Notes: generated by a model not told the origin, from the letters alone. Positions 16,802 through 25,758 are shown, counted from the stretch's first letter. The stretch is DNA of 56,190 nucleotides from Eubacterium sp. (GCA_017458975.1 JAFSZK010000099.1:1-56190); one strand, 5' to 3'. Program-made: numbers and translations.

Positions 16802-17941
16802 ATGGACGAATTATTAAAGCTCAGAAATGAGATTGACGAAATTGACGACGAGTTAATACCTCTTCTTTTAAGGCGGCTCGAAGTTTCAAAAGAGGTAGCG
16901 AAGTATAAAATTGAACATAATATGCCCGTTTTAAACGTTGAACGCGAACAGGAGATATTAAACGATGTTGCCGAAAAATGCGGCGAACAGGGCGAGGCTG
17001 TTAAAACTATTATTTCAGCCGCAATGGACGCTTCAAGAGCTCTTCAGCATAAGATTATGGGCGGCGGTCAGGAATTGCGTGATTTGATAATGAACGCAAA
17101 GCGATATGACGCTCTTACCGCCGACGGAGAGCCTATTGCGTGTCAGGGGGTTGACGGAGCATATAGCTCCATAGCTGCAAATACTCTTTTCCCTGACTCA
17201 CCCATTGATTTTCACAGACAGTTTGAGGATGTTTTCGAGGCTGTCAACAAGGGAAAAGCACGCTTCGGCGTTATCCCGGTTGAAAATTCGACGGCGGGTT
17301 CGGTTCATGAGAGCTATGACCTTATTATGAAATACCGTTTCTACGTCGTGGGAGCTTATGACCTTAAGGTTTCTCACTGCCTTTGCGCAAAGCCCGACGT
17401 AGAATTTGAAAATATAGAAAACGTTTATTCTCATATGCAGGCGCTGAATCAGTGTAACATCTTCTTAAAGAGCTTCGGTATGACGGGAATTAACTATTCA
17501 AACACAGCGGCTGCGGCAAAGTACGTCAGCGAGAGCGACAAAAAAGACATTGCCTGCATTTGCTCGGAAAGCGCAGCCAAAAAATACGGTCTTAAAATAA
17601 TAAGACGCAATATTCAGAACGTTACAAACAATACGACACGCTTTATTGTAATTTCAAAAGAACTCGTTATTGATAATAATGCAAATAAGATTTCGCTGAT
17701 TTTCTCGGCACCTCATAAAACGGGTTCACTTTACAGAGTTCTCGGACGGTTTTCGATGACAGGACTTAACCTTACAAAGCTTGAATCCCGTCCTGTCGCA
17801 AACGGCAAATTTGATTATTATTTCTATGCAGATGTGCTTGGAAACGTGTATGACGATAATATTCTTGATTTGCTTTGCGCACTGTATGACGAATTAAGCG
17901 AGTTCACTTTCCTCGGTAATTATCACGAAGAGAAGAGTTAA
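16802..17941 (+). CDS. pheA: Bifunctional chorismate mutase / prephenate dehydratase
   Basis: 379 aa. An AroQ-type chorismate mutase domain (about 1-85; LRNEIDEIDDELI, RRLEVSKEVAKYK) is fused to prephenate dehydratase (about 110-285; GVIPVENSTAGSV, and the catalytic TRF triad in NNTTRFIVI near 278) and a C-terminal ACT domain (about 300-375; KTGSLYRVL and ESRP). Produces phenylpyruvate from chorismate and is expected to be phenylalanine-inhibited through ACT. It supplies prephenate that TyrA in the same operon also uses. The fused mutase-dehydratase is common in Clostridia as well as Proteobacteria. Confidence 0.95.
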   Translation: MDELLKLRNEIDEIDDELIPLLLRRLEVSKEVAKYKIEHNMPVLNVEREQEILNDVAEKCGEQGEAVKTIISAAMDASRALQHKIMGGGQELRDLIMNAKRYDALTADGEPIACQGVDGAYSSIAANTLFPDSPIDFHRQFEDVFEAVNKGKARFGVIPVENSTAGSVHESYDLIMKYRFYVVGAYDLKVSHCLCAKPDVEFENIENVYSHMQALNQCNIFLKSFGMTGINYSNTAAAAKYVSESDKKDIACICSESAAKKYGLKIIRRNIQNVTNNTTRFIVISKELVIDNNANKISLIFSAPHKTGSLYRVLGRFSMTGLNLTKLESRPVANGKFDYYFYADVLGNVYDDNILDLLCALYDELSEFTFLGNYHEEKS

Positions 17942-17955
17942 ACGGAGTGTTTTAA

Positions 17956-18726
17956 ATGCAAAAAACAAAACGGCACAGAACAAACTTTATCTCAACGGTT
18001 ATTGTTATCACAACCCTGGCAGTGCTTACCTTTCTTACGATAGTGCTGATTAATCACGTAACCCTTGAAACAAGGTTTTATACAATAATCAACTGGCTGC
18101 AAAGCGTTGACAGCGCGGTGGCGGGGCTTGATTCAAAGTGGGAAATAATAATATGTATTTTCGCTTTGTATATAGCAAAATGCCAGCTTCCGATACCTAT
18201 GAGTATTCTTGTTGCTCTTTCGGGTATGGTATTTCCGCTCTGGACGGCAATACTTATTAACGTTGTTTTCTGTTTATTTTTCTTCACGGTTAAATACGTT
18301 GAAGGAATATATATTGGCGGCGGCTGGGCAGGAATTATTCTTAACTTTAAAAGAATGCATTTTATCCGTGACTGGATACATTTTAAGGGCAAGGGAAATC
18401 CCTATGTTCTTGCAACAACAAGGCTGATTCCCGCAATATCCCTTTCAATGGTATCAAAGTATTACGGTTCAATGAGATACGATTATCTCTATTATATAAT
18501 TATGAGTCTTGCGGGCTTTTTCCCGAGAATTTATATCTATACAAAGCTCGGTACCGCCCTTAAAAATCCGTTTTCGCCGCAGTTCCTTGTACCGCTTATT
18601 ATAATTGTTGCGTTTACGGGAGTTACAAGTCTTTTATATAACGTTTTCTACGGCGTTAAATCTAAACAAATGACACAGACATTGCTTATTTACAGCGATG
18701 TGGAAAAATACAAAATAGTTTTGTGA
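17956..18726 (+). CDS. VTT-domain (TVP38/TMEM64/DedA-like) integral membrane protein
   Basis: 256 aa with an N-terminal transmembrane helix (about 13-33) and several further hydrophobic segments. The VTT pattern is visible as LPIPMSILVALSGMVFP (about 79-95) and a second re-entrant region around ATTRLIPAISLSMVSKYYGSM. The family includes lipid scramblase-like and phospholipid or undecaprenyl-phosphate translocation proteins; the substrate here is unknown. It lies 14 bp after pheA and 9 bp before the galactokinase-like gene, so it is in the same transcription unit. The context does not suggest a specific role. Confidence 0.75.
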   Translation: MQKTKRHRTNFISTVIVITTLAVLTFLTIVLINHVTLETRFYTIINWLQSVDSAVAGLDSKWEIIICIFALYIAKCQLPIPMSILVALSGMVFPLWTAILINVVFCLFFFTVKYVEGIYIGGGWAGIILNFKRMHFIRDWIHFKGKGNPYVLATTRLIPAISLSMVSKYYGSMRYDYLYYIIMSLAGFFPRIYIYTKLGTALKNPFSPQFLVPLIIIVAFTGVTSLLYNVFYGVKSKQMTQTLLIYSDVEKYKIVL

Positions 18727-18735
18727 GGTATTAAA

Positions 18736-20016
18736 ATGAAAGCAAAGGAATTAATAAATGCTATTAACAGCGGTTCTTACGACGAAAGCCTTAAGGCGGT
18801 CTACGTAACCGATGAGGCGGTCAGAAAACAAAAGCCGAGATATGTTGAGGCAATAAACAGCTTTGCCGAGCTCTTCGGAGCAGAACGTGAAATAAGCATT
18901 ATTTCCGCTCCCGGAAGAACCGAGGTTTGCGGTAATCATACCGACCATAATAACGGTAAGGTGCTTGCCGCTGCAATAAACCTCGACGCTATTGCAATAG
19001 TAAGCAAGAACGAAGAGAGAATTATAAGAGTTAAGTCAAAGGGTCACAGAATGAACGTTGTTGACCTTTGTGACCTTGAGCCCAAGGAGGAGAAATACGG
19101 CGACTCGACCTCGCTTGTTCAGGGCGTTGCAGCAGGAATTAAAAACCTCGGATATGAGGTTGCAGGCTTTGACGCGTTTACAACAAGCGACGTTATGGGC
19201 GGAAGCGGTCTTTCATCCTCGGCGGCTTTTGAGGTGCTTCTCGGTTCAATTCTTAATTATATGTATAACGGCGGTAAAATCTCAGCCGTTGATATTGCAA
19301 AGGTTGCCCAGTACAGCGAAAATGTATTTTTCGGCAAGCCCTGCGGTCTGCTTGACCAGATGGCGTCCTCGGTCGGAACCTTTGTTACAATCGACTTCAA
19401 GTCAACGAGCGAGCCGATTATCAAAAAGGTTGCTTTCGACTTCTCAAAATCCGGCCACTCGCTTTGTATTGTTGATACCGGCGGAAACCACAGCGATTTA
19501 ACCGACGATTACGCCGCTGTAAGGGAGGAAATGGAATCCGTTGCAAAAGCTCTCGGTAAAAACGTTTTAAGAGAAATCGACAAGGACGACTTTATGAAGG
19601 CAATACCCGAGCTTACGGGCAAGGTTAACGACCGCGCTCTGCTTCGCGCTATGCATTTCTATAATGAAAATATCAGAGTAGATAACGCCGTTAATTCGCT
19701 TGAGAGCGGTGATTTCGAGGGCTTTAAGAGCATTATTCTCGATTCGGGCTTCTCTTCGTATATGCTTAACCAGAATGTGTATACCCCTAAAAATCCGACA
19801 GAACAGAAGATTTCTCTTGCCCTTGCACTCAGCGCAGAGCTCTTAAAGGGCAAAGGCGCATGGAGAGTTCACGGCGGCGGATTTGCAGGTACCGTTCAGG
19901 CATTTGTACCTAACGATATGCTTGATACATATAAAAACACTCTTGAAAGCGTATTCGGTGAGGGCACCTGTCACGTATTAATTATCCGTCCCGTAGGCGG
20001 TTATCAGGTTATCTAA
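18736..20016 (+). CDS. galK: Galactokinase-family GHMP kinase
   Basis: 426 aa. The galactokinase signature is present as PGRTEVCGNHTDHNNGK (about residues 59-75), with the GHMP phosphate-binding loop GGSGLSSSAAFE at 155-166 and a C-terminal GHMP segment RVHGGGFAGTVQAF. Residue 67 is Asn where classical galactokinases have Glu (GEHTD); that Glu contacts the sugar. Galactose-1-kinase activity is therefore likely but another sugar is possible. No galT or galE lies nearby. It is embedded in the aromatic operon behind the VTT protein. Confidence 0.82.
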   Translation: MKAKELINAINSGSYDESLKAVYVTDEAVRKQKPRYVEAINSFAELFGAEREISIISAPGRTEVCGNHTDHNNGKVLAAAINLDAIAIVSKNEERIIRVKSKGHRMNVVDLCDLEPKEEKYGDSTSLVQGVAAGIKNLGYEVAGFDAFTTSDVMGGSGLSSSAAFEVLLGSILNYMYNGGKISAVDIAKVAQYSENVFFGKPCGLLDQMASSVGTFVTIDFKSTSEPIIKKVAFDFSKSGHSLCIVDTGGNHSDLTDDYAAVREEMESVAKALGKNVLREIDKDDFMKAIPELTGKVNDRALLRAMHFYNENIRVDNAVNSLESGDFEGFKSIILDSGFSSYMLNQNVYTPKNPTEQKISLALALSAELLKGKGAWRVHGGGFAGTVQAFVPNDMLDTYKNTLESVFGEGTCHVLIIRPVGGYQVI

Positions 20017-20030
20017 GTGAGGAAACAAAA

Positions 20031-20993
20031 ATGAAGTATGTATTTATAATTAACCCCATTGCGGGAAACAAGAATAAAGAAAGAATTATGTCGCGTATCC
20101 GCTCAACCTTCCGTCTTATTGAGGACGAGATGATTGTTGAGGAAACGAAAGGACCCGGCGACGCAAAGGATATCGCAAAACGCTATGCCGACGAGCTCGG
20201 GGATGGCTGCGTTGTAGTATCCTGCGGAGGCGACGGTACCGTTCACGAAATTGCAAACGGTCTTGCAGGAAGTAAAACTCCGCTTATGGTGCTTCCTCTC
20301 GGAACGGGAAACGACTTTGCAAAAAAGATTTACGATACAAAAAACATTAACGTAGAAAATGTAATTAAGTCCTTCGGCCTTTATAACGGTAAGCTCAGAT
20401 ATGACGTAAAGCCTATTGACCTTATTGACTATAACGGCGAAAAGTGTATTAACGTTATGTCCTTCGGACTTGATACATTAGTTGAAACCCTCGGCAAGAA
20501 GATTGCCGATAAAGCAAAGTTCTTAGGACATCAGGCATATAATGTCGCAATTTTACCGATTCTTATGAAACCCCTTCACTATAATATCAGCTTTGACGTT
20601 ACCTGCGTTGACAGCTTCACCGGCGAAGAGTATCAGATGAAAGAGGACAATAAGGATTACGCGCTTTTTGCGATATGTAACGCAAGCTACTACGGCGGCG
20701 GCTTCTGTCCTGCGCCTAACGCAATTCTTGACGACGGAAGACTTGACTTTGCTCTCGTAAACGGACTGTCTCTTAAACAGGCGCTTCCGATGATAGGAAA
20801 GTATAATAACGGTCTTGCAAATGAAGTAACCTTCCCCGGTTTAATGTCAAACGGACTTATTAAGTCCGGAAGAGTATGGATGGAGGACGGCTCTCCGCTA
20901 ATAGGCAACTGTGACGGAGAAAACTTTGATTATAACGAGGTTAACTTTAAGGTTGACGAAAAAGCGCTTAAGCTTTGTTTTATTAAGGAGTAA
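20031..20993 (+). CDS. Diacylglycerol kinase family lipid kinase (DgkB/YegS-like)
   Basis: 320 aa. An N-terminal NPIAGNKNK nucleotide-site motif (8-16), GGDGTVHEI (66-74) and PLGTGNDFAKK (near 88-98) define the DAGK catalytic domain. The C-terminal half has the YegS/DgkB beta-sandwich pattern (YYGGGFCPAPNA, DGRLDF, GNCDGE). Probably phosphorylates diacylglycerol or a related lipid at the cytoplasmic membrane face, recycling lipids for phospholipid or lipoteichoic acid turnover. The stop is embedded in a short palindrome (20991-21006). Confidence 0.88.
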   Translation: MKYVFIINPIAGNKNKERIMSRIRSTFRLIEDEMIVEETKGPGDAKDIAKRYADELGDGCVVVSCGGDGTVHEIANGLAGSKTPLMVLPLGTGNDFAKKIYDTKNINVENVIKSFGLYNGKLRYDVKPIDLIDYNGEKCINVMSFGLDTLVETLGKKIADKAKFLGHQAYNVAILPILMKPLHYNISFDVTCVDSFTGEEYQMKEDNKDYALFAICNASYYGGGFCPAPNAILDDGRLDFALVNGLSLKQALPMIGKYNNGLANEVTFPGLMSNGLIKSGRVWMEDGSPLIGNCDGENFDYNEVNFKVDEKALKLCFIKE

Positions 20994-21015
20994 TCCACTT
21001 GGATTAGAGTAAATT

Positions 21016-23625
21016 ATGAAAGTAAAAAAGCTCTTTAAAAGGCTGTTTATATTCCTTGTTTCAGCCCTGATTGTAATCGCACTCGGCGTCGGAATCTTTC
21101 TGATGTCTTATCAACCGAGCCTTACTCTTGATTTTTCAAAGAAGACGGGCAAGGTTAAGGGCGGAGCTTCGGGCTATCTTTACGGAATAAGCGAAAGCGG
21201 AGTTCCGAGCAGTGAAATGGCTGAAAGCCTCGGAGTTAAAACGGTTATTCAAAAGGTAAACGGAGGGCTTCAGCACCCCGTCGGAGATATTGACAAGGCG
21301 GTGCAGGAGCTGCCCGATACAAAGTATTATATTGTTTATCTTCAGGACGTTTATGATAGCTGGTACTACCTTAACGACAGTATTATGAGCCAAAGAAAAG
21401 AGGGAAGCTATGATTATAACTCCCTTCTTGAGAGCGACTATCTTTTGAAGGTTGAAGCGTCCGTTAAAGAGCTTTCGTCAAAAAATTACTCTAAAAAGGT
21501 TGTATACTGTCCGTATAATGAGTGCGATAACGGAGTATGGTTCGGCGAAACAAAAACCACGGACGACCCTGAAAACAAGTACGGAGTATACGGCGAGTAT
21601 AATAACACAGGCAGGGATAATTTCAATGACGGTTGGAAAAAAGCCTATGAGCTTATAAAAAGCATTAATCCCGACGCACTTGTGGCAGGTCCGAATTACA
21701 GCTGTTTTGACAAGAATAATATGGAATACTTCCTCTCCTTCTGTAAGAAAAACGGCTGTGTTCCCGATATTATCACTTACCACGAGCTGAACGAAAAAAG
21801 CATTTACTTTTTTGGCGAGCATATTTCCGAATACCGCGAAATTGAAAAGCAGCTCGGTATCGACAAGCTTGAAATAATTATAACCGAATACGGCAAGACC
21901 GACGACGGCGGACTTCCCGGTCAGATGATAAAATACATAAGCTGTATTGAAAATGCTAAGGTTTACGGAGATAACGCGTTCTGGAGGCTTGCAAATAATT
22001 TTAACGATAACTGTGCCGACGCAACCTCTCCCAATTCCGAGTGGTGGCTTATGCATTGGTATTCACAGATGAGCGGTCATACCGTTAAAGGCGAGTATTC
22101 CGACATCTGGAACTCCGATTTTAAGAATTCGATAAGGGATAAAAAAGCGCTTAATTATCAGGGCTTTATGGGCATTGCCTCAATTTCCGAAAACGAAAAG
22201 CAGATTGATATTATCTGTGGCGGAAACGATAAGAATTCAAAGCTTATTCTTAAAAATCTCAACAAGACGAAGCTTGCGGGCAAGCCCGTTGAAATCACGA
22301 TTGAGCAGACCGTATATAAGGGACTTTTCGGAGTTTGCAGCGAAAGCACAACGATTAAAAAATATGCCGAAAAAGCGGATTCAAAAATGAAAATCCTGCT
22401 TGAAAACCCTGACAGGGCTAACGCCTATCATATTACAATTAAGGCGGCTGACGAAAGCTCGCTTCCCGCGTATGAAAACGAATTTTTACCCCAAAGGTAT
22501 GAATTTGAGGACGGTAAGCTTCTCGGTAAGGCGTATAAATATGACTCCTATTGTCCCGCCAGCTCAAGGAAGGACAGCAGTGACGATATGGTCGGAGGTC
22601 TTGAAAAAGAGGGCGACGGGGTAGAAATAAAAATCGAGATTCCCGAGGACGGAAAATATAATCTTGACTTCGTTTACGGCAAAGCTAACGATGGTGAGTA
22701 TGACGAAAACGGACGTCAGAACCCAGGCGACAGAAAGAGCGCGACAGCCGAGCTTACCGTAGGTAAGGAAAAAGAAATAATAACTCTTGAAAACACAATC
22801 AAGAGCGAATATACCTCGTGCTATTCAATTGAAAAGGAGCTTGAAAAGGGCGAGCATAAAATTATTCTTAAACATAAAAACGGAACCTTTGTTCTTGACA
22901 GTCTTGTTGTAAGCTCGGCAAAGGATGAAAACGAAAGTAATTCAATCGCCGTTTTAAAAGACGACGCACGAAGCGGCGCGGGAAAAAGAGCGTTTATTGC
23001 GGTTGCTCCCGAGGACGGCTATTACAGCGTTACAACCTCTTCAAACGCAAAGACTATTATAGTCAGCGATACCGAAATTAAAACAAATGAGATATCAGCC
23101 GCAACGGTTTATCTTAAGCGGGGAGTTAATTTTGTTGACGTGAAATCGGGCGAAAGCTGTGATATGACGATTGCTTCGTCGGATATGGAACCGCCGTTTG
23201 AATTAAAACCCGAAAATGCTTCGCTGACAGGCGGCGCGATTATTAAAACAGGCGCCGAAAATGCAAAGTATATTGACGGCATAAGCTCTTCGGGCGGGGC
23301 TGCTCAGTATCGTTTTAACGCTCCGTCGGCAGGAAAATATATGCTTACAATGAGTTACTCGAATAATGAGGAGCTTACGGGGCACGACTATAATGTTGAC
23401 CTTATTGAAAGATATATAACCGTGAGCACGGGCAATATAAGGAAAAATGTGTACTGCCGAAACACATATTCGTTTGACACGAGGCGGACGGTAACCTTTG
23501 ACCTTGATTTACACGAGGGCGAAAACGTAATAACCGTTACAAACAGCGGAGAAAACAGTTTTAATAATAACAGGACCTTCGCGCCGTATATATACAATAT
23601 TACAGTTAATCCCTTACAAACATAA
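21016..23625 (+). CDS. Membrane-anchored glycoside-hydrolase-like protein with CBM-type C-terminal domains
   Basis: 869 aa. An uncleaved-looking N-terminal hydrophobic anchor (about 11-31) follows KKLFKR. Residues about 50-400 resemble a clan GH-A (GH39/GH5-like) barrel, with a candidate acid/base in PYNECDN (Glu169) and a candidate nucleophile in IIITEYGKT (Glu291). Two beta-sandwich, CBM35/CBM6-like segments follow, starting near YEFEDGKLLGKAY (about 495) and in the last 200 residues. This suggests an extracellular polysaccharide-degrading enzyme fixed to the membrane. The exact family and substrate are not determined. It has a weak ribosome site and is the last gene of the long operon. Confidence 0.7.
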   Translation: MKVKKLFKRLFIFLVSALIVIALGVGIFLMSYQPSLTLDFSKKTGKVKGGASGYLYGISESGVPSSEMAESLGVKTVIQKVNGGLQHPVGDIDKAVQELPDTKYYIVYLQDVYDSWYYLNDSIMSQRKEGSYDYNSLLESDYLLKVEASVKELSSKNYSKKVVYCPYNECDNGVWFGETKTTDDPENKYGVYGEYNNTGRDNFNDGWKKAYELIKSINPDALVAGPNYSCFDKNNMEYFLSFCKKNGCVPDIITYHELNEKSIYFFGEHISEYREIEKQLGIDKLEIIITEYGKTDDGGLPGQMIKYISCIENAKVYGDNAFWRLANNFNDNCADATSPNSEWWLMHWYSQMSGHTVKGEYSDIWNSDFKNSIRDKKALNYQGFMGIASISENEKQIDIICGGNDKNSKLILKNLNKTKLAGKPVEITIEQTVYKGLFGVCSESTTIKKYAEKADSKMKILLENPDRANAYHITIKAADESSLPAYENEFLPQRYEFEDGKLLGKAYKYDSYCPASSRKDSSDDMVGGLEKEGDGVEIKIEIPEDGKYNLDFVYGKANDGEYDENGRQNPGDRKSATAELTVGKEKEIITLENTIKSEYTSCYSIEKELEKGEHKIILKHKNGTFVLDSLVVSSAKDENESNSIAVLKDDARSGAGKRAFIAVAPEDGYYSVTTSSNAKTIIVSDTEIKTNEISAATVYLKRGVNFVDVKSGESCDMTIASSDMEPPFELKPENASLTGGAIIKTGAENAKYIDGISSSGGAAQYRFNAPSAGKYMLTMSYSNNEELTGHDYNVDLIERYITVSTGNIRKNVYCRNTYSFDTRRTVTFDLDLHEGENVITVTNSGENSFNNNRTFAPYIYNITVNPLQT

Positions 23626-23630
23626 AAAAA

Positions 23631-23656
23631 GCCGGGCAAGAAACGTCTTGCCCGGC
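23631..23656. terminator. Bidirectional terminator between the hydrolase gene and the 44-aa peptide gene
   Basis: 11-bp perfect stem GCCGGGCAAGA / TCTTGCCCGGC with a 4-nt loop. On the minus strand it is followed by seven T, so it is a strong terminator for the small minus-strand gene. On the plus strand only TTTAGCTTT follows, making it weaker for the long operon. Confidence 0.88.
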
Positions 23657-23666
23657 TTTAGCTTTG

Positions 23667-23801
23667 CTATCGTAAAAGTGCGAAACCCAAATCAATTGCT
23701 CCGCCTAAAAGGGTGGAGGTTCTTCTCATACCGAGAGTTTCGGTAATCCAAAGTATCATAAGCGCAATTAAAATTGCAATAATCATAGCTTCCTTGCTCA
23801 T
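23667..23801 (-). CDS. 44-aa single-pass membrane peptide
   Basis: ATG at 23801 behind a perfect GGAGGT (23808-23813), 44 codons, stop at 23667-23669. The peptide has a hydrophobic helix (AMIIAILIALMILWI) near the N terminus, then TETLGMRRTSTLLGG and a second mildly hydrophobic end (IDLGFALL). It has its own promoter and terminator, which strongly supports a real gene. No family was recognised. Confidence 0.68.
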   Translation of the reverse strand: MSKEAMIIAILIALMILWITETLGMRRTSTLLGGAIDLGFALLR

Positions 23802-23834
23802 TTTTTTACCTCCGTTTACCAAGTTGATATTAAT

Positions 23835-23863
23835 ATTATAACCTTATTTTTATAATAAATCAA
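23835..23863 (-). promoter_or_regulatory. Promoter of the 44-aa membrane peptide gene
   Basis: On the minus strand TTGATT (23858-23863), 17 bp, TATAAT (23835-23840). Confidence 0.7.
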
Positions 23864-23911
23864 TAGTTTTTTATGCAATGTGACAAAGTATAAAAAACTC
23901 GCATAATTAAG

Positions 23912-23940
23912 TTGAAATATAAGTGCTTTTGATTTATAAT
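23912..23940 (+). promoter_or_regulatory. Promoter of the oadG-oadB operon
   Basis: TTGAAA (23912-23917), 17-bp spacer, TATAAT (23935-23940). Confidence 0.78.
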
Positions 23941-23970
23941 ATTTTTAATAATTATATTGGAGGAATAGGC

Positions 23971-24399
23971 GTGTATTTGTTCTTACTTGCAACAAACATA
24001 AAACCCGACAATTCGCTCGGTTTTACGTTAACCGTAGTAATCGCAGGACTCGGAATCGTACTTGCGGTACTTGCGCTTTTAATAGTTGTTTTTAATATTT
24101 TCGGAAAGCTTATGTATGCCTCCCAAAAGAAAAAAGAGCAAAAAAGCGTTACCACCAATGACGAAAGACAGTACCCCGATATATCCGAAATGGAAGTTAA
24201 GAAACCGCCGCTTATGAGCGAAGACGGAGCGGTCGGCGCTGAGATTATTGCGGCAATCAGTGCAGCGGTTTATGAAATAGAAGGCGAGGGCGCAAAAATT
24301 ACTTCAATAAAGCCCTCGGCGACAGTACGAAACGCCGAAAGAGGAGTGCGTAAAATTTGGGCTCAGTCGGCAATTGATTATAACACCAGACCTTTTTAG
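23971..24399 (+). CDS. Na+-pumping decarboxylase gamma subunit (OadG-like)
   Basis: 142 aa from the GTG at 23971, chosen because GGAGG stands 7 bp upstream and the promoter -10 at 23935-23940 excludes the longer frame. One N-terminal membrane helix (GFTLTVVIAGLGIVLAVLALLIVVFNIFGKLM) is followed by a charged hinge and a C-terminal segment ending SVRKIWAQSA-like (RGVRKIWAQSAI), the OadG pattern. It anchors the decarboxylase complex. It lies 11 bp before the beta subunit gene. The carboxyltransferase alpha subunit and biotin carrier are not adjacent. Confidence 0.85.
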   Translation: MYLFLLATNIKPDNSLGFTLTVVIAGLGIVLAVLALLIVVFNIFGKLMYASQKKKEQKSVTTNDERQYPDISEMEVKKPPLMSEDGAVGAEIIAAISAAVYEIEGEGAKITSIKPSATVRNAERGVRKIWAQSAIDYNTRPF

Positions 24400-24410
24400 G
24401 AGGATAAGTA

Positions 24411-25700
24411 ATGGAGATAATTCAGGGAGTATGGGAGGTTGTTAAGAGCATTTTTCTTAACAGCGGCTTTGCATACTTTTTTACCGACGGAGGGTGGAAA
24501 AACCTGGTAATGATTTTAGTTGCTTTCGTTTTCCTCTTTCTCGGAATAAAGCTCGGCTTCGAGCCCTTATTAATGATACCGATTGCTTTCGGTATGCTTC
24601 TTGCAAATCTTCCGGGAGCAAATCTTGCGGTACAGTACCATGATTTACAGGGCTTTATTGAGCTTGTTGCAAGAGGTCGGGTATGGGACGAAGCGACCAA
24701 TACGTGGATAACGGGACTTTCTCCGGGTCTTATGGACTTTTTGTATTTCGGAGTCAAGGCGGGTATTTATCCTCCGCTGATTTTCCTCGGTATCGGCTCA
24801 ATGACCGACTTTACGTCCCTTCTTGCAAGACCGTCGTCCTTTATTATGGGCGCTGCGGCTCAGCTTGGTATTTTTGCGGCGTATGTAATTGCAATCGCGC
24901 TCGGCGATAATATAGGTCCGCTTATTCACAGCATACTTCCGAACGCTGCAATCGACCTTTCGTTTTCTCCTCAGGAGGCGGGTTCAATTGCAATCATAGG
25001 CGGTGCGGACGGACCTACCGCAATTTTTGTAACCTCAAAGCTTGCTCCTGCAATGCTCGGTACAATTGCGGTTGCGGCGTATTCATATATGGCGCTCGTG
25101 CCGGTAATTCAGCCGCCGATTATGCGCGCTTTAACAACTAAAAAGGAACGCTCGGTTGTTATGGGGAATTTAAGACCCGTATCAAAAACCGAAAAAATCC
25201 TTTTCCCGATACTTGTAACCGTTTTAGTATCCCTTCTTCTTCCCGACGCAGCTGCTCTCGTAGGTATGCTTATGCTCGGAAATCTTCTTAAAGAAAGCGG
25301 AAGAACGGAAAGAATTGCAAAGGCGGCTCAAAACGAGCTTATGAATATTATAACAATCCTGCTCGGAATATCCGTTGGAGCTACAACCTCGGCAAAGAGC
25401 TTCCTTAACGGAAAAACGCTGCTTATAGTGCTTCTCGGTTTAATTGCGTTTGCCTTCGGAACGGCGGGAGGAACGCTTTTCGGAAAGCTGATGTATATCA
25501 TAACCAAGGGCAAGATTAATCCGCTTATCGGCTCTGCCGGAGTTTCGGCTGTGCCTATGGCTGCCCGCGTCGCTCAAAAGGAGGGACAAAGGGAAAATCC
25601 CTCAAACTTCCTTCTTATGCACGCAATGGGACCCAACGTTGCCGGAGTTATCGGCTCCGCCGTTGCAGCAGGTATCCTGTTAACGCTTTTATCAAAATAA
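24411..25700 (+). CDS. Na+-transporting decarboxylase beta subunit (OadB/GcdB/MmdB family)
   Basis: 429 aa, polytopic. The family signature GSIAIIGGADGPTAIFVTSKLAP (about residues 195-217) includes the Asp of the Na+ site. A later GVSAVPMAARVAQ and HAMGPNVAGVIGSA form the second conserved core. It couples decarboxylation of carboxybiotin to outward Na+ pumping. Whether the substrate enzyme is oxaloacetate, methylmalonyl-CoA or glutaconyl-CoA decarboxylase cannot be told without the alpha subunit. The ribosome site is AGGAGG. A hairpin without a T run follows. Confidence 0.93.
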   Translation: MEIIQGVWEVVKSIFLNSGFAYFFTDGGWKNLVMILVAFVFLFLGIKLGFEPLLMIPIAFGMLLANLPGANLAVQYHDLQGFIELVARGRVWDEATNTWITGLSPGLMDFLYFGVKAGIYPPLIFLGIGSMTDFTSLLARPSSFIMGAAAQLGIFAAYVIAIALGDNIGPLIHSILPNAAIDLSFSPQEAGSIAIIGGADGPTAIFVTSKLAPAMLGTIAVAAYSYMALVPVIQPPIMRALTTKKERSVVMGNLRPVSKTEKILFPILVTVLVSLLLPDAAALVGMLMLGNLLKESGRTERIAKAAQNELMNIITILLGISVGATTSAKSFLNGKTLLIVLLGLIAFAFGTAGGTLFGKLMYIITKGKINPLIGSAGVSAVPMAARVAQKEGQRENPSNFLLMHAMGPNVAGVIGSAVAAGILLTLLSK

Positions 25701-25709
25701 AAGTCTGAT

Positions 25710-25729
25710 GCCTCCCCTCGCGGGGAGGC
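25710..25729 (+). other. GC-rich hairpin between oadB and pcrA
   Basis: 8-bp perfect stem GCCTCCCC / GGGGAGGC with loop TCGC. No T run follows (GTAATATG), so it is a weak terminator at best or an RNA-stability element. Confidence 0.55.
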
Positions 25730-25758
25730 GTAATATGTTTAAGATATAAGGAAAGACT

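Noticed and set aside
20991..21006. Palindrome TAATCCA-CT-TGGATTA at the lipid kinase stop as an operator or terminator
   Set aside because: It is short, has no T run and appears once, so no function can be supported.
21478..22056. 192-codon minus-strand ORF
   Set aside because: It lies inside the glycoside-hydrolase-like gene on the opposite strand, without promoter or ribosome site.
25710..25729. Strong terminator after oadB
   Set aside because: The stem is good but no T run follows, so it is listed only as a hairpin.
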